In this document: one piece after another, positions 10,351-20,118 of the stretch
Position numbering within the stretch: the stretch's first letter is position 1
Layout of the letters: each line of letters opens with the position of its first letter
Source of the DNA: Paralithodes platypus
Lineage: Eukaryota > Arthropoda > Malacostraca > Decapoda > Lithodidae
Assembly: GCA_032716605.1 (NCBI GenBank)
Contig: CM064545.1
Coordinates: 5,699,199-5,763,198 of the forward strand
Reading direction: 5' to 3'
Length of the DNA: 64,000 nucleotides
Notes under the pieces: model-generated
What the model was told of the DNA's origin: nothing
What the model saw: the letters and a program-made list of their open reading frames with translations, nothing else
Database searches by the model: none
Translations under genes and position numbers: made by a program

Positions 10351-11469
10351 GTGCAAGATGTTCCGCGGGCAGGTCACGTGGATGTTGAAAGACCGTTAGC
10401 CTCGTTGTTTCGGTGGTTCAAGGTGGGCGACGAGGCTTTGGATTGGTTGCGAGGTCAGGGTCGACCCATGGCTGCCAAGGGTGGTGGTCAAAAGGAGGAC
10501 ATTGAGCAGATTGGTGAGGTTGGCTGTGGAGTGGATGTGCCCGGTCGTCGCATAGCCTCCCAATGCTGCTCTAGTCTAATGCAACAGCCCTACCATAGAC
10601 CGACTGTATCTGGCCATGTCGCTAAAAGCGGTGATGCTGCGCAGGCAGATGTCGTCACAAGGAATGCGGGGGTGCGCATGTACGGTATCGGCGGGGAAGC
10701 CTTAGCAATAATGAACTATGGGAGTGACTGCACAGGTGGTACTGATTGTTCCTCTTATGACCTGGCTGTTCTAGGGACGAAGGTGGAGAAGGAGGGAGAC
10801 TACAGGTTAGAAGCTGCGGTCTCGGCTGGGTTGTGGGAGGGCACTAGGCATGTTGTTAGTGGAGACAGTGCAAGGCAGTTGTTTACTAGGCTATGGCAGT
10901 ACTTTCTCATGTTTGTTGCTTCTCCAGGCCTGATGTACGGGGTAGAATCCGACATGCAGGCTGGAGATAGTGCAAGGCTCAATTTAATTCCCTACCGTAT
11001 AAATCCTGCTCGACAGCCTGTGGTGCAACCAGAGCTGGATTACGTGTTGACGAAGGGTCTGAGGGATAAGGAATGTCGTGAGTGGTCGTTGCCTGTAACT
11101 TTGCAACCTGTGTTAAGTGGCAAGATCAGTGAGTGTGTTGATTGCGAGAGTGTGTGTGCATTATCCCTGACAGACGCCTATACCTTATCGAGAGTTGACG
11201 ACACCATAGACCGCCTCGGGGCTGCATCGCCTATCACGAAGGTAGAACTAGTGAAAGGTTATTGGCAGGCCCCGTTGCCGGAAAGAGCGAAGAGAAATGC
11301 CAGTCTTGTGATGAACTGGGCAGTTTATCAGTGCCAGGTGTTGTTTTGCTGCCGGAACACAAGTTGGATGTGTGGCATGATAAGGGCACTGATAATGTTT
11401 TGGCTGATTGGTTGTCACGGGAGGGTTTGTTTGCAGGAGAACCCTCGCCGTTCAGTCAGTGTGTGTTGA
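10351..11469 (+). pseudogene. Degenerate RT remnant with extra ~600-bp segment, copy 2
   Basis: Open for 372 codons but only partly recognisable. The 3' part (nt about 10975-11330) matches copy 1 RT at low similarity: LDYVLTKGL, SLPVTLQP, DAYTLSRVDDTIDRLG and VKGYWQAPLPERAK. The catalytic YVDD segment is missing. The 5' part, about 200 codons from nt 10380 to 10975, has no counterpart in copy 1, where the flanking sequences are adjacent. I recognise no domain in it. The frame then shifts, and a scrap like the RNase H end (DNVLADWLSRE) appears near 11380-11430. Confidence 0.65.
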
Positions 11470-11772
11470 GAGTGGAGGAAAATAGGCTGTCACTGTAGTG
11501 CAGCCGCCAAAAACAAATTAAAAAAAAGCAAAAAACCTTATAAAAACTCTTTATTTTTATAACGTGTAGAATTTTGTATAAGATGTTGTGGCAGTATCTA
11601 AGTTGAATGTTTTCGCTTATTGTCGCTAAGTTAGTTGAACTTGCTCGGTGGAGTGCAACAGTTTTTATTTTTTGTATATATAGTGCCTTGTGTCGCAACA
11701 GTGTGTGGTACTATGAGAAGCTTTCTGTTAGATATGAAGAACTTAGTCAAGTGTCTTATATCTTGGGGGAGG

Positions 11773-13708
11773 TGTGACGCTCCTGCATAGTAGCCACGTG
11801 CGGGCAGGCGCGCGCGTCGGCTGCCCAGCCATTTCGAAACCGGCTGGCGGAAGCCGGCTGGCGGCAGCCGGCTGGCCCGCTTTTCCTTAGTATATATCCT
11901 ACGACAATGTAACTAATGTCTGGGATATTCTTATGTTGTTTCACAGCTTGAAACTGCCCTTATTCTTAACCAACACATCTTCGTATATTTTATTCTCGAT
12001 AGTTGATTGTTTCATTATAATATATAAGATGTAAGTCTAGTGAGAGTGGGAGGAGACGAGAGAGAGAGAGAGCGAGCGAGCAGGGTGGGGGAGTTGAGTG
12101 TTGCTTTTCCTCCTCCCTCCTCCCTCCCGGAGGAGTTGGTCGTCGCGTGGTCTTTTCTCTCGGTTTTGATTGGCTGGTGGTTCCTGGCGCCTTCTGCAGG
12201 CCTGCTGCCGGGTGACGTAGCGGCCTGTGATTGGCTGACCACCGTGCCTTTGTGTGGGATCCTGGAGGGGTCCAGAGGAGCTATTCTCCTCAGAGCTCAC
12301 CTCACTGTCGTACCCTTCGGACCCCCTTGATATCTATCCCTCTCAACCTCACTTAGAAACTTTCTCTCTTACTTTGTATACCTTCTTTCCACTACTTCAC
12401 CAATCTATTTAATTACCCCATCCCCTTGATAGACCTTATATCTATCATTGTATTAACGACGAGCTCTCAGATAACTAGATAGGATTTTGGGCCTTATGCA
12501 GAGATATAATTGTTAATGAGACCTAGGAAGCTTTGTTGTTGTCTCATATTTGGTGGTTTCATGCTTGCTAGTGTGTTCTTGTGGCAGGTAAGCAGGGGCT
12601 AGACCGGAGGGGAGGCTTTTTGCGATCCTTTAAGTAAAGTCTGCTGGTGCGAGTCCTGTGGACCTGCACGACTTTACTAGGATACCTGTGGGAGTCTGGG
12701 GGCATTTTCTTGTCTGTGTGCCTGTGTGTCTAGTGTTGTGTTGTGTGAGGGCCCTTGCCTAGTCCATTCAGCACTGCGCTAGCACGTCTTGCGTTTGTTT
12801 TAGGGTCGCCAGGAGAGAGTCAGATACTTGGGATCTGAGTCTCTCAAGAGAGCACCCTTTCAATTAGAGTAATTTGGCGCACAGACTAGGGAACGTCCCT
12901 AGGCTAGAGCAGGTGGCTCAGCCCGGGTATCCGAAGCCTATATCCTTCCGGCTAGACCTCTGCCACCTGGCAGATTAACAGCTAGCGGTTTATTATATCT
13001 GTATGCTTGTTATTGTGCCACAGTTTACCGTCTTTGTGAGCAGTGTGAGTCAGGGTCAGGGTGTGGCTTAGAGAGACTGTCCGAGCAGGCTTGCCTGACT
13101 AAGAGTGAGAAGCACACCTGTATGTGGTTATGTTGCGAGTTGCTGCCTTTATTTAATTATACCTATGCCATTATACACTGTATGGCCTATCACTAGTATT
13201 TATTCCTGCTTATGAGTTAAGAGTTCTCTAAATCCGTAACTTACTTTCTTTGTTAAGCATCAGATGCTACAGTAGCCGCATGCAGTTTAGAAACCTGCAT
13301 CTTGTCTACCTGTACGATGTTTTGAGGACTGTTTGCTTTCACCTTCTTTCACGCAGGGGTGATTAGTTGTATTAATTAACGTAACGTTAAATGTACTTTC
13401 TTCTAGTTTGTTATTAAATTGTTTCTGCAATTTAATTCCGTTATCTATCTTTTCCTTGAAGCTTTAAGTCAACTTAATTGTGTGATCTTTGATATAGCCT
13501 GCTTGACTATCAGCAGTCTATAGTGCGTGCACCCTGTAACCGAGTCATAGGATACCTTGTTGTCCAGGCAGGACTCTTGACGGTTTAGGGTGGTTTGTTG
13601 CCTGGGTTTATAGATAAGGGTGGGATCTAGCGTTTTCCGTTGTTGCTTGTTGCCGCATACCTAGTCCAATAGAAAGAGCCCAGTGTTTATATATCCCAGG
13701 ACGTAACA
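11773..13708 (+). repeat. 3' LTR of copy 2 (1,936 bp)
   Basis: Begins TGTGACGC after the repeated polypurine tract and ends ACGTAACA, like the central LTR. Differences from that LTR: an unrelated block at 12061-12290 replacing 5377-5586, no MITE (empty TTAA near 13466), and a damaged polyadenylation signal (AAGTAAAG near 12632 instead of AATAAA). The replacement block contains two ATTGGCTG sequences (inverted CCAAT boxes) at about 12167 and 12232, so the two LTRs may differ in promoter strength. Confidence 0.85.
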
Positions 13709-13803
13709 GATGATTTGTGCACTGTTGAAGAATTAAGGGAAAGTTGTGAGGAAGATCGTGATGGGTAGATAGATGGAGAAATTTGTTGTTATAAGCTTTG
13801 AAA

Positions 13804-13871
<68 letters not shown>

Positions 13872-13925
13872 TGTATGTGCTTTTGTAACCAGGTAATATA
13901 TTTTCTTTAATGCATACAAGGTTAA
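13709..13925. repeat. Flank with (TA)n microsatellite at 13806-13870
   Basis: About 65 bp of perfect TA repeat lies between the retroelement end and the next repeat. I see no gene in the rest of this stretch. Confidence 0.8.
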
Positions 13926-14020
13926 CCCACTGGATATCTGAGCCGCAGTGTATGCGTCGGCAATGTATGTAACGCTAAACCCCAGAGCCGCATAGGGTGC
14001 GTCGGCACTGTCGACCTTAT

Positions 14021-14290
14021 TTACTCTTGTCCTATGGTAGCTAGATGATTCCAATTTAAATGGGATATACTTTTTGATGTTGCCGAATAGTGGCGGTACT
14101 CGGCAACCCCCAAGTCCAGCCGTGCAGGTTGGTACGGGCAGATGGGGAAAGCCAGTTTACCCACTTTTCTCGCTGCCACTTTCGAGCATATTTACTCATG
14201 TCCTATAGTAACTAGAGGGTTCAAATTTGTATGGGATATACCTTATGATGTTGCCAAACAGTGGCAATACTTGGCAACCCCCAAGTCCAG
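14021..14290. repeat. Diverged direct duplication of about 105 bp
   Basis: Sequence 14021-14125 (from ttactcttgtcctatggta to ggcaacccccaagtccag) recurs with substitutions at 14187-14290. Both units contain TGGGATATAC and GATGTTGCC. No coding capacity was recognised. Confidence 0.75.
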
Positions 14291-14853
14291 CTGCGGTGGG
14301 GAGTGGGGAGAGGGACGCGTGGGAGGAGGGGGGGAAGACAGTTGTCCTGTTGACTTCACGAGTGTCTGACCTACCTCGTCGCCTCGCGATGTTGGAACAA
14401 AGGGAATAGAGTGTGTATTGCTCCCTTGCTGCTCCCTTTGACATAGTTGAATCCCCACCAAGTGGGGAAGAGGAGGAAGAGGATGACCCATACTCCATGG
14501 CATTCCTCAAAATTCCGCCAGGCCATCGTAGGGGTCAGAAGAGACGAGCTGAGGATGACAGTGTGTCATGTTGACAAGTGCGGCGTGTGTAGTCTTCCCC
14601 CATGCCTGCCTTCACCACCACCTCCCACACTCTGCCCACTACAAAAATAATGTCAAAACCCATATTTCTAAGTCAAAAGTGCCTAAAAGAATGTGTAAAA
14701 CTCATATTCTAACTGTAAAACATACGATAAAGTATAAAATCAATAAACAGAGTACGTGAGAGAGGCATAATAAAAGTGAAAGTGAGTGACGTGAGTGTAT
14801 GGGGAGTCGGCTGTCAGTCAGCTGGCCTTCTGTATGTGCGTGTGTTGTGGGCC

Positions 14854-14880
14854 AAGATGGCCGCCGGTCGCCATGGTAAC
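14854..14880 (+). promoter_or_regulatory. YY1-like site next to RFX X-box-like palindrome
   Basis: AAGATGGCCGCC (14854-14865) differs by one base from the common YY1 core context, and GTCGCCATGGTAAC (14867-14880) closely matches the RFX X-box palindrome GTTRCC-AT-GGYAAC. They lie one base apart in a locally CpG-rich patch. This is motif evidence only; no transcript is visible. Confidence 0.4.
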
Positions 14881-15430
14881 CAGGACGCGCGCGGTGTTTG
14901 CCACTTGTCAGCATTTATAAAACGTGAATCTATGCACTTATCACACTGTAACTTCACTTGTAATGACATTATGTGATACATGTTGCTAATATATGAACTA
15001 TGAAGGCACACATGATGCTCGGGTGGTGTAAATAACCGTCACTCGAAAACTGGACACATCGTACATCTCGCATTCTTCCTTGCTCAGCTGTGTTGTGCCG
15101 GCGCGAGAGGTTTGAAGAGGCGCCCGTCACCAGCTGATGGTTGAGCGCGCCCCCCCCCCCCAATAATCCCAAATGATCGACGTGAGTGTTTTTTTGTTTC
15201 TTAATTTCTCACCTATTTAAGCTGTTTCAGGGAAGACAAAATAAACTAAAATCAGCTGGTCCTACAGTGTGTTTTTAATATTTATTAGCTCGTCCTCAGT
15301 GGGTTAAAAGAAGTGGCGATTTCAGCATTCAGTAGATTATTATTTAGACTTTCAATTATATCTAACAAGTCTTCGTTGTGGTTCAGTGAGTCTGTGGAGA
15401 AGGGTAGCAAAGTTCTGATTGTTGTCCAAC

Positions 15431-15460
15431 GTTTCGCCAGTCGCAGCTAGCATCTTTAGG
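15431..15460 (-). ncRNA. Decayed hammerhead-ribozyme-like core (Penelope-type)
   Basis: On the minus strand the sequence reads CTAAAGA, then a 5-bp stem (GCTAG/CTGGC with one G-U pair) with a 6-base loop, then GAAAC. Canonical hammerhead cores are CUGANGA, stem II, GAAA, so one core base is wrong. The surrounding ACGTTTCGCC context is typical of Penelope-like element terminal repeats, which are known to carry hammerheads. It is probably a dead relic. Confidence 0.4.
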
Positions 15461-15727
15461 GATATTGGTTAGATAGGGCTGGGATAGGGGTATATATGCG
15501 ATTTTCGAAGGTCACAGGCGAGGTGGTGGGAGGAGCTACAGCACTCTATTAGTATGCTCTATTAGTAACAAATATTTTATTGATATGTTTATCTAATATC
15601 ATTGTGATTCTAGTCATCTTATATTATTCACTATTATTTATTCTATGCCAGATAATTAATCTTATCAGTATATATAAGATCTACCTTTATTTATTCCATT
15701 GCATATCTTGAGAATGTACCCTAGCTA

Positions 15728-15800
15728 TTAACCCAGGAACGGCGAGCGTCCTCATATAAGTCTGAACCCTAGGAAGGCGAGCGTCCTCATATGAGCCATG
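15728..15800. repeat. Short direct repeat of a GGCGAGCGTCCTCATAT unit
   Basis: Two copies of GGCGAGCGTCCTCATAT lie about 44 bp apart (near 15743 and 15777). The surrounding 15304-15830 has no recognisable gene apart from the hammerhead-like motif. Confidence 0.6.
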
Positions 15801-15824
15801 GCCTAAAAAAAGCCTTTCCAAACA

Positions 15825-16330
15825 TCCCACTGTCACTCAAAACAAAGGAATGTGTAAGTATTTGAGATAATTCATCTCCATCCACCTATCACTCCTCCAC
15901 ATGTGTCCAAATTCCCCCCTTCCCCCCTTTTATCTCCCCCTCCCCCTCAATTATCACCTATTTTTCTCTTATTCCTCTGATTCTCGGTTTATTTATGGCG
16001 CCAAAACTCCCTACCCAGTTTCAAGGTGGAAAGGCAGGGGTGTGGAGGGAGGAGAGAGAGAGAGACTAGCCCGCACTGCCTCCAGTCACGCTCGAGAGCT
16101 CGTGAAGGGAGGGTGCAGTTTCGCTCTCTGTCAACTCCATGAATGAACCGCTCGGCAATATTTTGTGATTGTCACCCCCCAAATACTATTCCCACTTGTT
16201 TCATTGTTGTAACATGTAACTATCTTCATTTTAAACATAAAATAGGCGCATATGAATAAGTAATAACGATATTTATTGGATAATGACGATTTTTGTCAGA
16301 AATTAATGCAATAACTTCGCCCCACACGAC
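15825..16330. repeat. Dispersed repeat, diverged copies elsewhere in the window
   Basis: The part at 15830-15960 (CATTCAAAAC-like start, then ATAATTC...CTCC and T/C-rich tracts) resembles 54914-55060. The part at 16165-16330 (CCACTTGTTT...ATAGGCGCATATG...ACTTCG) resembles 59185-59310. Similarity is patchy and no protein is encoded. It is likely one old repeat family in several pieces. Confidence 0.5.
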
Positions 16331-16492
16331 GTTTAACGAATCGGAGTCTCGCCGCGGATAGGTTAAGGAAATCAAACTTGTGAATCCTGAGTATGTATTT
16401 TGTGTCCATTTGAGTATCATTGTTGTGAAATTATAAAACTGAAGTTCGTTGTCTCCCAGTGAGAGATTTGTAGATTGACGTAGTTCTTTAGG

Positions 16493-16496
<4 letters not shown>

Positions 16497-16555
<59 letters not shown>
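16497..16555. repeat. (TA)n microsatellite
   Basis: About 58 bp of uninterrupted TA dinucleotide repeat. Confidence 0.95.
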
Positions 16556-16558
<3 letters not shown>

Positions 16559-16959
16559 CAGTATATTCTATTTTCATGAAATAGACAAAATGCAGAGCTT
16601 CCTGTAACATAAGGTTCCTCCAAATCTGAAAAAGTGACAGAAAGCTCAATTCAAGGTACGTTCGGGTCTAAGTGCCTAGCCTCACAAAATTTGAAGCTGT
16701 TCAAGTAGTTAAACATTTAGTTTGTAAGTAGTAATGGTTTGATGGCTTAGTAATGGTTTAGTAATGGCTTTTTCCACTTGTGATAACTCTATGAAATAAC
16801 TAGTTATATTAGCAGCTAATGTGTTTGTTAGACAGTATGAGTAAAGTCCTTTAACATGACTTGAACATCACCTTCGTACTTGGTATATAACTGTCACAAA
16901 TAAGTGTAGAGTAAACACTGTTTTCGGTGTATATCAGCTTCTAAAACATGTTTTGCTAG

Positions 16960-17096
16960 GACGCAGACCCTCCCTCAATGAATTCAGGGAACAGATTGGT
17001 ATTTATATGGGTGACAAGCTGAGAATCTCCTGGAAACATCTAGCTACAAGCCTGGGTTGGTCCAACCAATTCAAACAGCAAGACCAAAACTTTCGA
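16960..17096 (+). other. Exon-like segment with Death-domain-like peptide (tentative)
   Basis: A 137-bp stretch is preceded by TTTTGCTAG, a plausible 3' splice acceptor, and followed by GTATGT, a plausible donor. The frame between them reads GRRPSLNEFREQIGIYMGDK, then a segment with ISWKHLATSLGWS. The spacing of W, LA and LG resembles helices of Death-superfamily domains. I see no neighbouring exon, so it may be a lone exon of a large-intron gene, a processed relic, or chance. Family assignment is by eye only. Confidence 0.3.
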
Positions 17097-17227
17097 GTAT
17101 GTTGCCTGCAGTATAGGCCTTTAAAACACAGGACGTAGCAGTATGTCGGCCGCAGTGATTGTGTCAAGATTTTTTTTTTAAAATAGCCAGAAAATACTGT
17201 CAAAATGCATGATAATCTGCAAGGGGT

Positions 17228-17960
17228 TAAATCACACGTTACTGAACACAAGGCACTCGCATGTGAAAGAGCAAGTTGACTCCAGTTTGTGAATGACTAA
17301 TTTCCATGTAAACAACAGCTGTTTTAACTCTTTTTGAACAATGACATCTTCTATAATTAGACGGGTTTAGTTGTATTAGAACATACCTGTGGAAGTTATA
17401 AGAAAATCTTTGATATATTGTATCTATTCGATTCCTTGATATTTTTTCTTACGCGAAATATATTTGTCTAATGTTACCCAGAATAAATAGTAAATGACGC
17501 AATCTTGCTCAAAGGGCTAACAATTTAGTGTGTCGCAGCACGTCACCAAACACCAGGGAGTCCAAGATAAAGGGCAAGTTCTCTCTAGTTTGTTGATGGC
17601 CACTTTCCATGTAAATCACCACTGGCTTAATATATTTGACTGCCTCTCTGTTTTGTCTTACGGGGAAACAGCTTAAGTTGACCTGATATACCTTAGCATC
17701 TTCAGTACCAGGATACCACAATATTAATTCTATTTACATTTTAGCTATATTTTAACGATTTCATTCTTCTTAACAAGCACAAAATTAGGCGAATCCCGAT
17801 AGCTTTTAGCACTGTAATTCCCACAAGTCCATAAGTTGAATCAAAATTAAATTTATGAACCTGTATTTTGAAGGGGTTAATCTACAGTATATTACTGCTT
17901 CTCTGTCCTCTCATATGGGGAAGCAGTTGACATTGGCTTGAGTGATCATATTTTGTTTAA
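17228..17960. repeat. Degenerate tandem segments of about 300 bp
   Basis: Related phrases recur: 'agcaagttgactccagtttgtgaatg' at about 17270 against a similar phrase at about 17573, both followed by TTTCCATGTAAA, then the phrases TTACGGGGAAACAG (17660) and ATATGGGGAAGCAG (17914). The pattern suggests two to three old duplicated units. No gene was recognised. Confidence 0.45.
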
Positions 17961-18620
17961 ATCTGATAGCCATGCTTAACCATTGTACATATTATTGTTC
18001 TATCGGCTAAACGTATGTACTCATTACAGAGTTTTGTACTTAATCTCTCGATTATAGAACCTCCTTTCATGTTCTCCTTTGATAAGTGAGGTTTTATCTA
18101 CACATACATACATACAACAAGAATGGTACAAAAAGACATAGGTTATGTTTGAATGCAGCACAGCCAGATGTCCTTGAACACTGAGATGACGAGGAGCCCA
18201 ATATCCCTGTACAGAATATCACGTTGCGTTGGAATATTGCCTTTTCCTCTGCAAAGAGGATCTGTTGGATGCCATGTATGCTAACGCTGTACCGGCAGTG
18301 GACAATAGTCGTCTGATCAGATAATATGACCAGCCAAGTGCAGTCTTTGATCCTGCAACAGCTAACGGGGTAGCCGCAGTTCCACCCAAAGGTACACAGC
18401 GTCATTGTTAATGCGTGCAGGCCAGTAGATGCAGAACGCTGCCCTGCGTAGGTGCAAATGGGTGGCATACCATTCTTTCTCAAGTCCAGAGATCAGCATA
18501 CAATTAGTTTCAGCTTTATACAACAGTATGGTCTCCACTAAAGCACTAAACAGCCATTATTGAATATTATCTGCAAGGGATTGAAAACATAAAGAATGTG
18601 TCTAAGTTGATGCAGTACAG
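17961..18620. other. No recognised gene
   Basis: A 129-codon minus-strand frame (18094-18483) is open, but its cysteine-rich peptide matches no family I know and the composition is ordinary. I treat it as an unassigned or decayed repeat region. Confidence 0.4.
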
Positions 18621-18639
18621 CCCAGGCCGGACCTCTATG

Positions 18640-18720
18640 ATGTAGGATGTCTTCTCGTGGATGTGGGATCGAGCCGCCGAAATAAACAAGTTGGTGACAC
18701 TAGGCAAGGGCACTAATCCT
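18640..18720 (-). repeat. Weak tRNA-like (SINE-type) relic
   Basis: On the minus strand GGCTCGATCCCAC resembles a pol III B box, and CTTGCCTAGTG upstream resembles part of an A box. The match is poor and only one copy is seen. Confidence 0.25.
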
Positions 18721-18789
18721 TTCTTGCACTCGTTATGAAGATATTAAATAGATTGCTTACCGTGATGCTCATTACTTCCGTTTCCTTAT

Positions 18790-19590
18790 TATATGTCTGC
18801 AGACCCACCATTGCAGCTTTCCGCACCAGGCTATGCAGCATCAGTTGGGCGGCATCCATGGTTGATGACTAAAGCACCAGTTCATCGGCGTATCCCAAAA
18901 CAAACAATAACACCTCTGGGAAATGTAAATTCATTCTTCTGCTTATCTGGTAGCGATTTTAATCATCAGGGATGGCCTTTCCAAGTACCTAGGTCAGCAC
19001 AAGGAAGAAGAGGAGGGGTGCCGACGTATCTCTTTGTAAGACTCCCGATGTCGAGCAAAAAGCATCAGGGGTGATAATAGCTAATTTTCTGTTGCCATTA
19101 GTTATTTAACCAGACAATATGGAATGTAGTATGCCCTTAGGACTTGAGCAATAGATTTCCTGGAAACAAAGTTGAACGCCTTCCGGAAGTCCTTAGCAAC
19201 TGATTTATCGATATTTAATGGAATAACATGAAACTACTAGGTCTCTTTGTCAAATTAATGATAATTTTTCATAATTAGTAACATACTTCACTACTTGAAC
19301 AATGGAATAGCTAAATAATAAATTTAGGGATATAACAATTAACTGTCAGCTGGAAAAACAGACTTTAGAGTTTAGAACCAAATATTTCTGGGGAACTTTG
19401 GTTTCCTCTATGATCCTCCGCAAGGGCAGAATTTGTGTCACCGTACCTCTTTGTGGACGAAACCCATTCTGTTCTGATCGCAGGTAATTGGGCAGCACAG
19501 GTTGCAATCTGTTCAGAAGAACCTTATCGTACAGATTTGCGGCACACAACATCCGTGTTTCTAGGGAATTCCAAGAATCCATGAGTTTAT
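18790..19590 (-). pseudogene. Decayed non-LTR retrotransposon reverse transcriptase
   Basis: Read on the minus strand from 19582, it gives KVLLNRLQPVLPNYLR, QNGFRPQRGTVTQILPLRR, then (about 19200-19160) DFRKAFNFVSRK as motif A, a broken VLQRDTSAPLLFLL as motif B region, and GYADELVL near 18880-18900 as motif C in place of YADD. Stops and frame changes are frequent. The domain order and spacing are those of LINE RTs. The clade is not assigned. Upstream endonuclease is not seen. Confidence 0.7.
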
Positions 19591-19633
19591 CTATTTATCA
19601 TGTCACAAAATATAGTTCAGCGAGGTCCCTTAA

Positions 19634-20114
19634 CCCTCCTGGCCCGGGCATGTCCTCCAAAGGACAGTGTGGGCTACCCGGGCGATCTGGCCGAAAAACG
19701 TCTAGGCCTAGGCTACCGTATTTTTGTTTAGTTTAACTGCTAGAAATGTCCCACGCATCTATAAACGTAGGGCGGTTTCCAATCTGTAGACTGGCATTGA
19801 GTAGAGCTCTCTAAGTCAACTGGTTCAATTGTGATGACGATTTCCGTGGAGCGAATTTTTCCGCGATGTTGGCAATATCGGAGCTTTTCAGACACTAATT
19901 TCGTCTGACGTCACAACAATAACATTGATCCGACGTCTCCTTATTGTTTTCGAAGGTGCAGTGACGCAACGATCGGCTATGTTTACATGCGTCGGACGCA
20001 CGGCATTCAGACCAAGCTGAATAGGCTTTCAAGCTTGCTGCCTATTAACATGACACCCGGGCTCCTGCCCTTCTTTTGTGGTGTCCTTTGGAGGGCCTGC
20101 CCGGGCCAGGAGGG
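19634..20114. mobile_element. piggyBac-type MITE, 481 bp
   Basis: Perfect TTAA at 19630-19633 and 20115-20118 flank an element whose ends are inverted over about 33 bp with a few mismatches: CCCTCCTGGCCCGGGCA at the left and its complement TGCCCGGGCCAGGAGGG at the right, then CCTCCAAAGGACA further in. CCC...GGG termini with TTAA target sites are the piggyBac hallmark. It has no transposase frame, so it is nonautonomous. Confidence 0.85.
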
Positions 20115-20118
20115 TTAA

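Larger units (their letters stand above)
7473..11772 (+). mobile_element. Gmr1-like retrotransposon copy 2, internal region, integrase deleted
   Basis: Internal part of a second copy, lying between the LTRs at 5103-7472 and 11773-13708. Gag and protease are intact. The sequence then jumps from the segment equivalent to copy 1 nt 2040 to that equivalent to nt about 3195, removing integrase. A decayed RT remnant follows, with roughly 600 bp of unrelated open sequence before it, and RNase H is mostly deleted. It would depend on other copies for enzymes. Confidence 0.8.
13926..15303. mobile_element. Possible TTAA-flanked nonautonomous element (1.38 kb)
   Basis: TTAA at 13922-13925 and 15304-15307 flank sequence that begins CCCACTG and ends CAGTGGG, a short perfect inverted terminus of the CCC/GGG type expected for piggyBac relatives. 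It has no transposase frame. The interior holds a roughly 100-bp duplication, a C-run at 15150-15161 and a YY1/RFX-like motif pair. The terminal repeat is only about 7 bp, so chance pairing of two TTAA sites is possible. Confidence 0.4.

Noticed and set aside
13608..14054. Frame with long Tyr-Ile run
   Set aside because: Translation of a TA dinucleotide repeat; the same holds for 16417-16623, 28708-28911 and 59816-60109.
18094..18483. Cysteine-containing 129-codon minus-strand frame as a transposase
   Set aside because: I could not find DDE, zinc-finger or other transposase motifs in any frame, so I left it unassigned.
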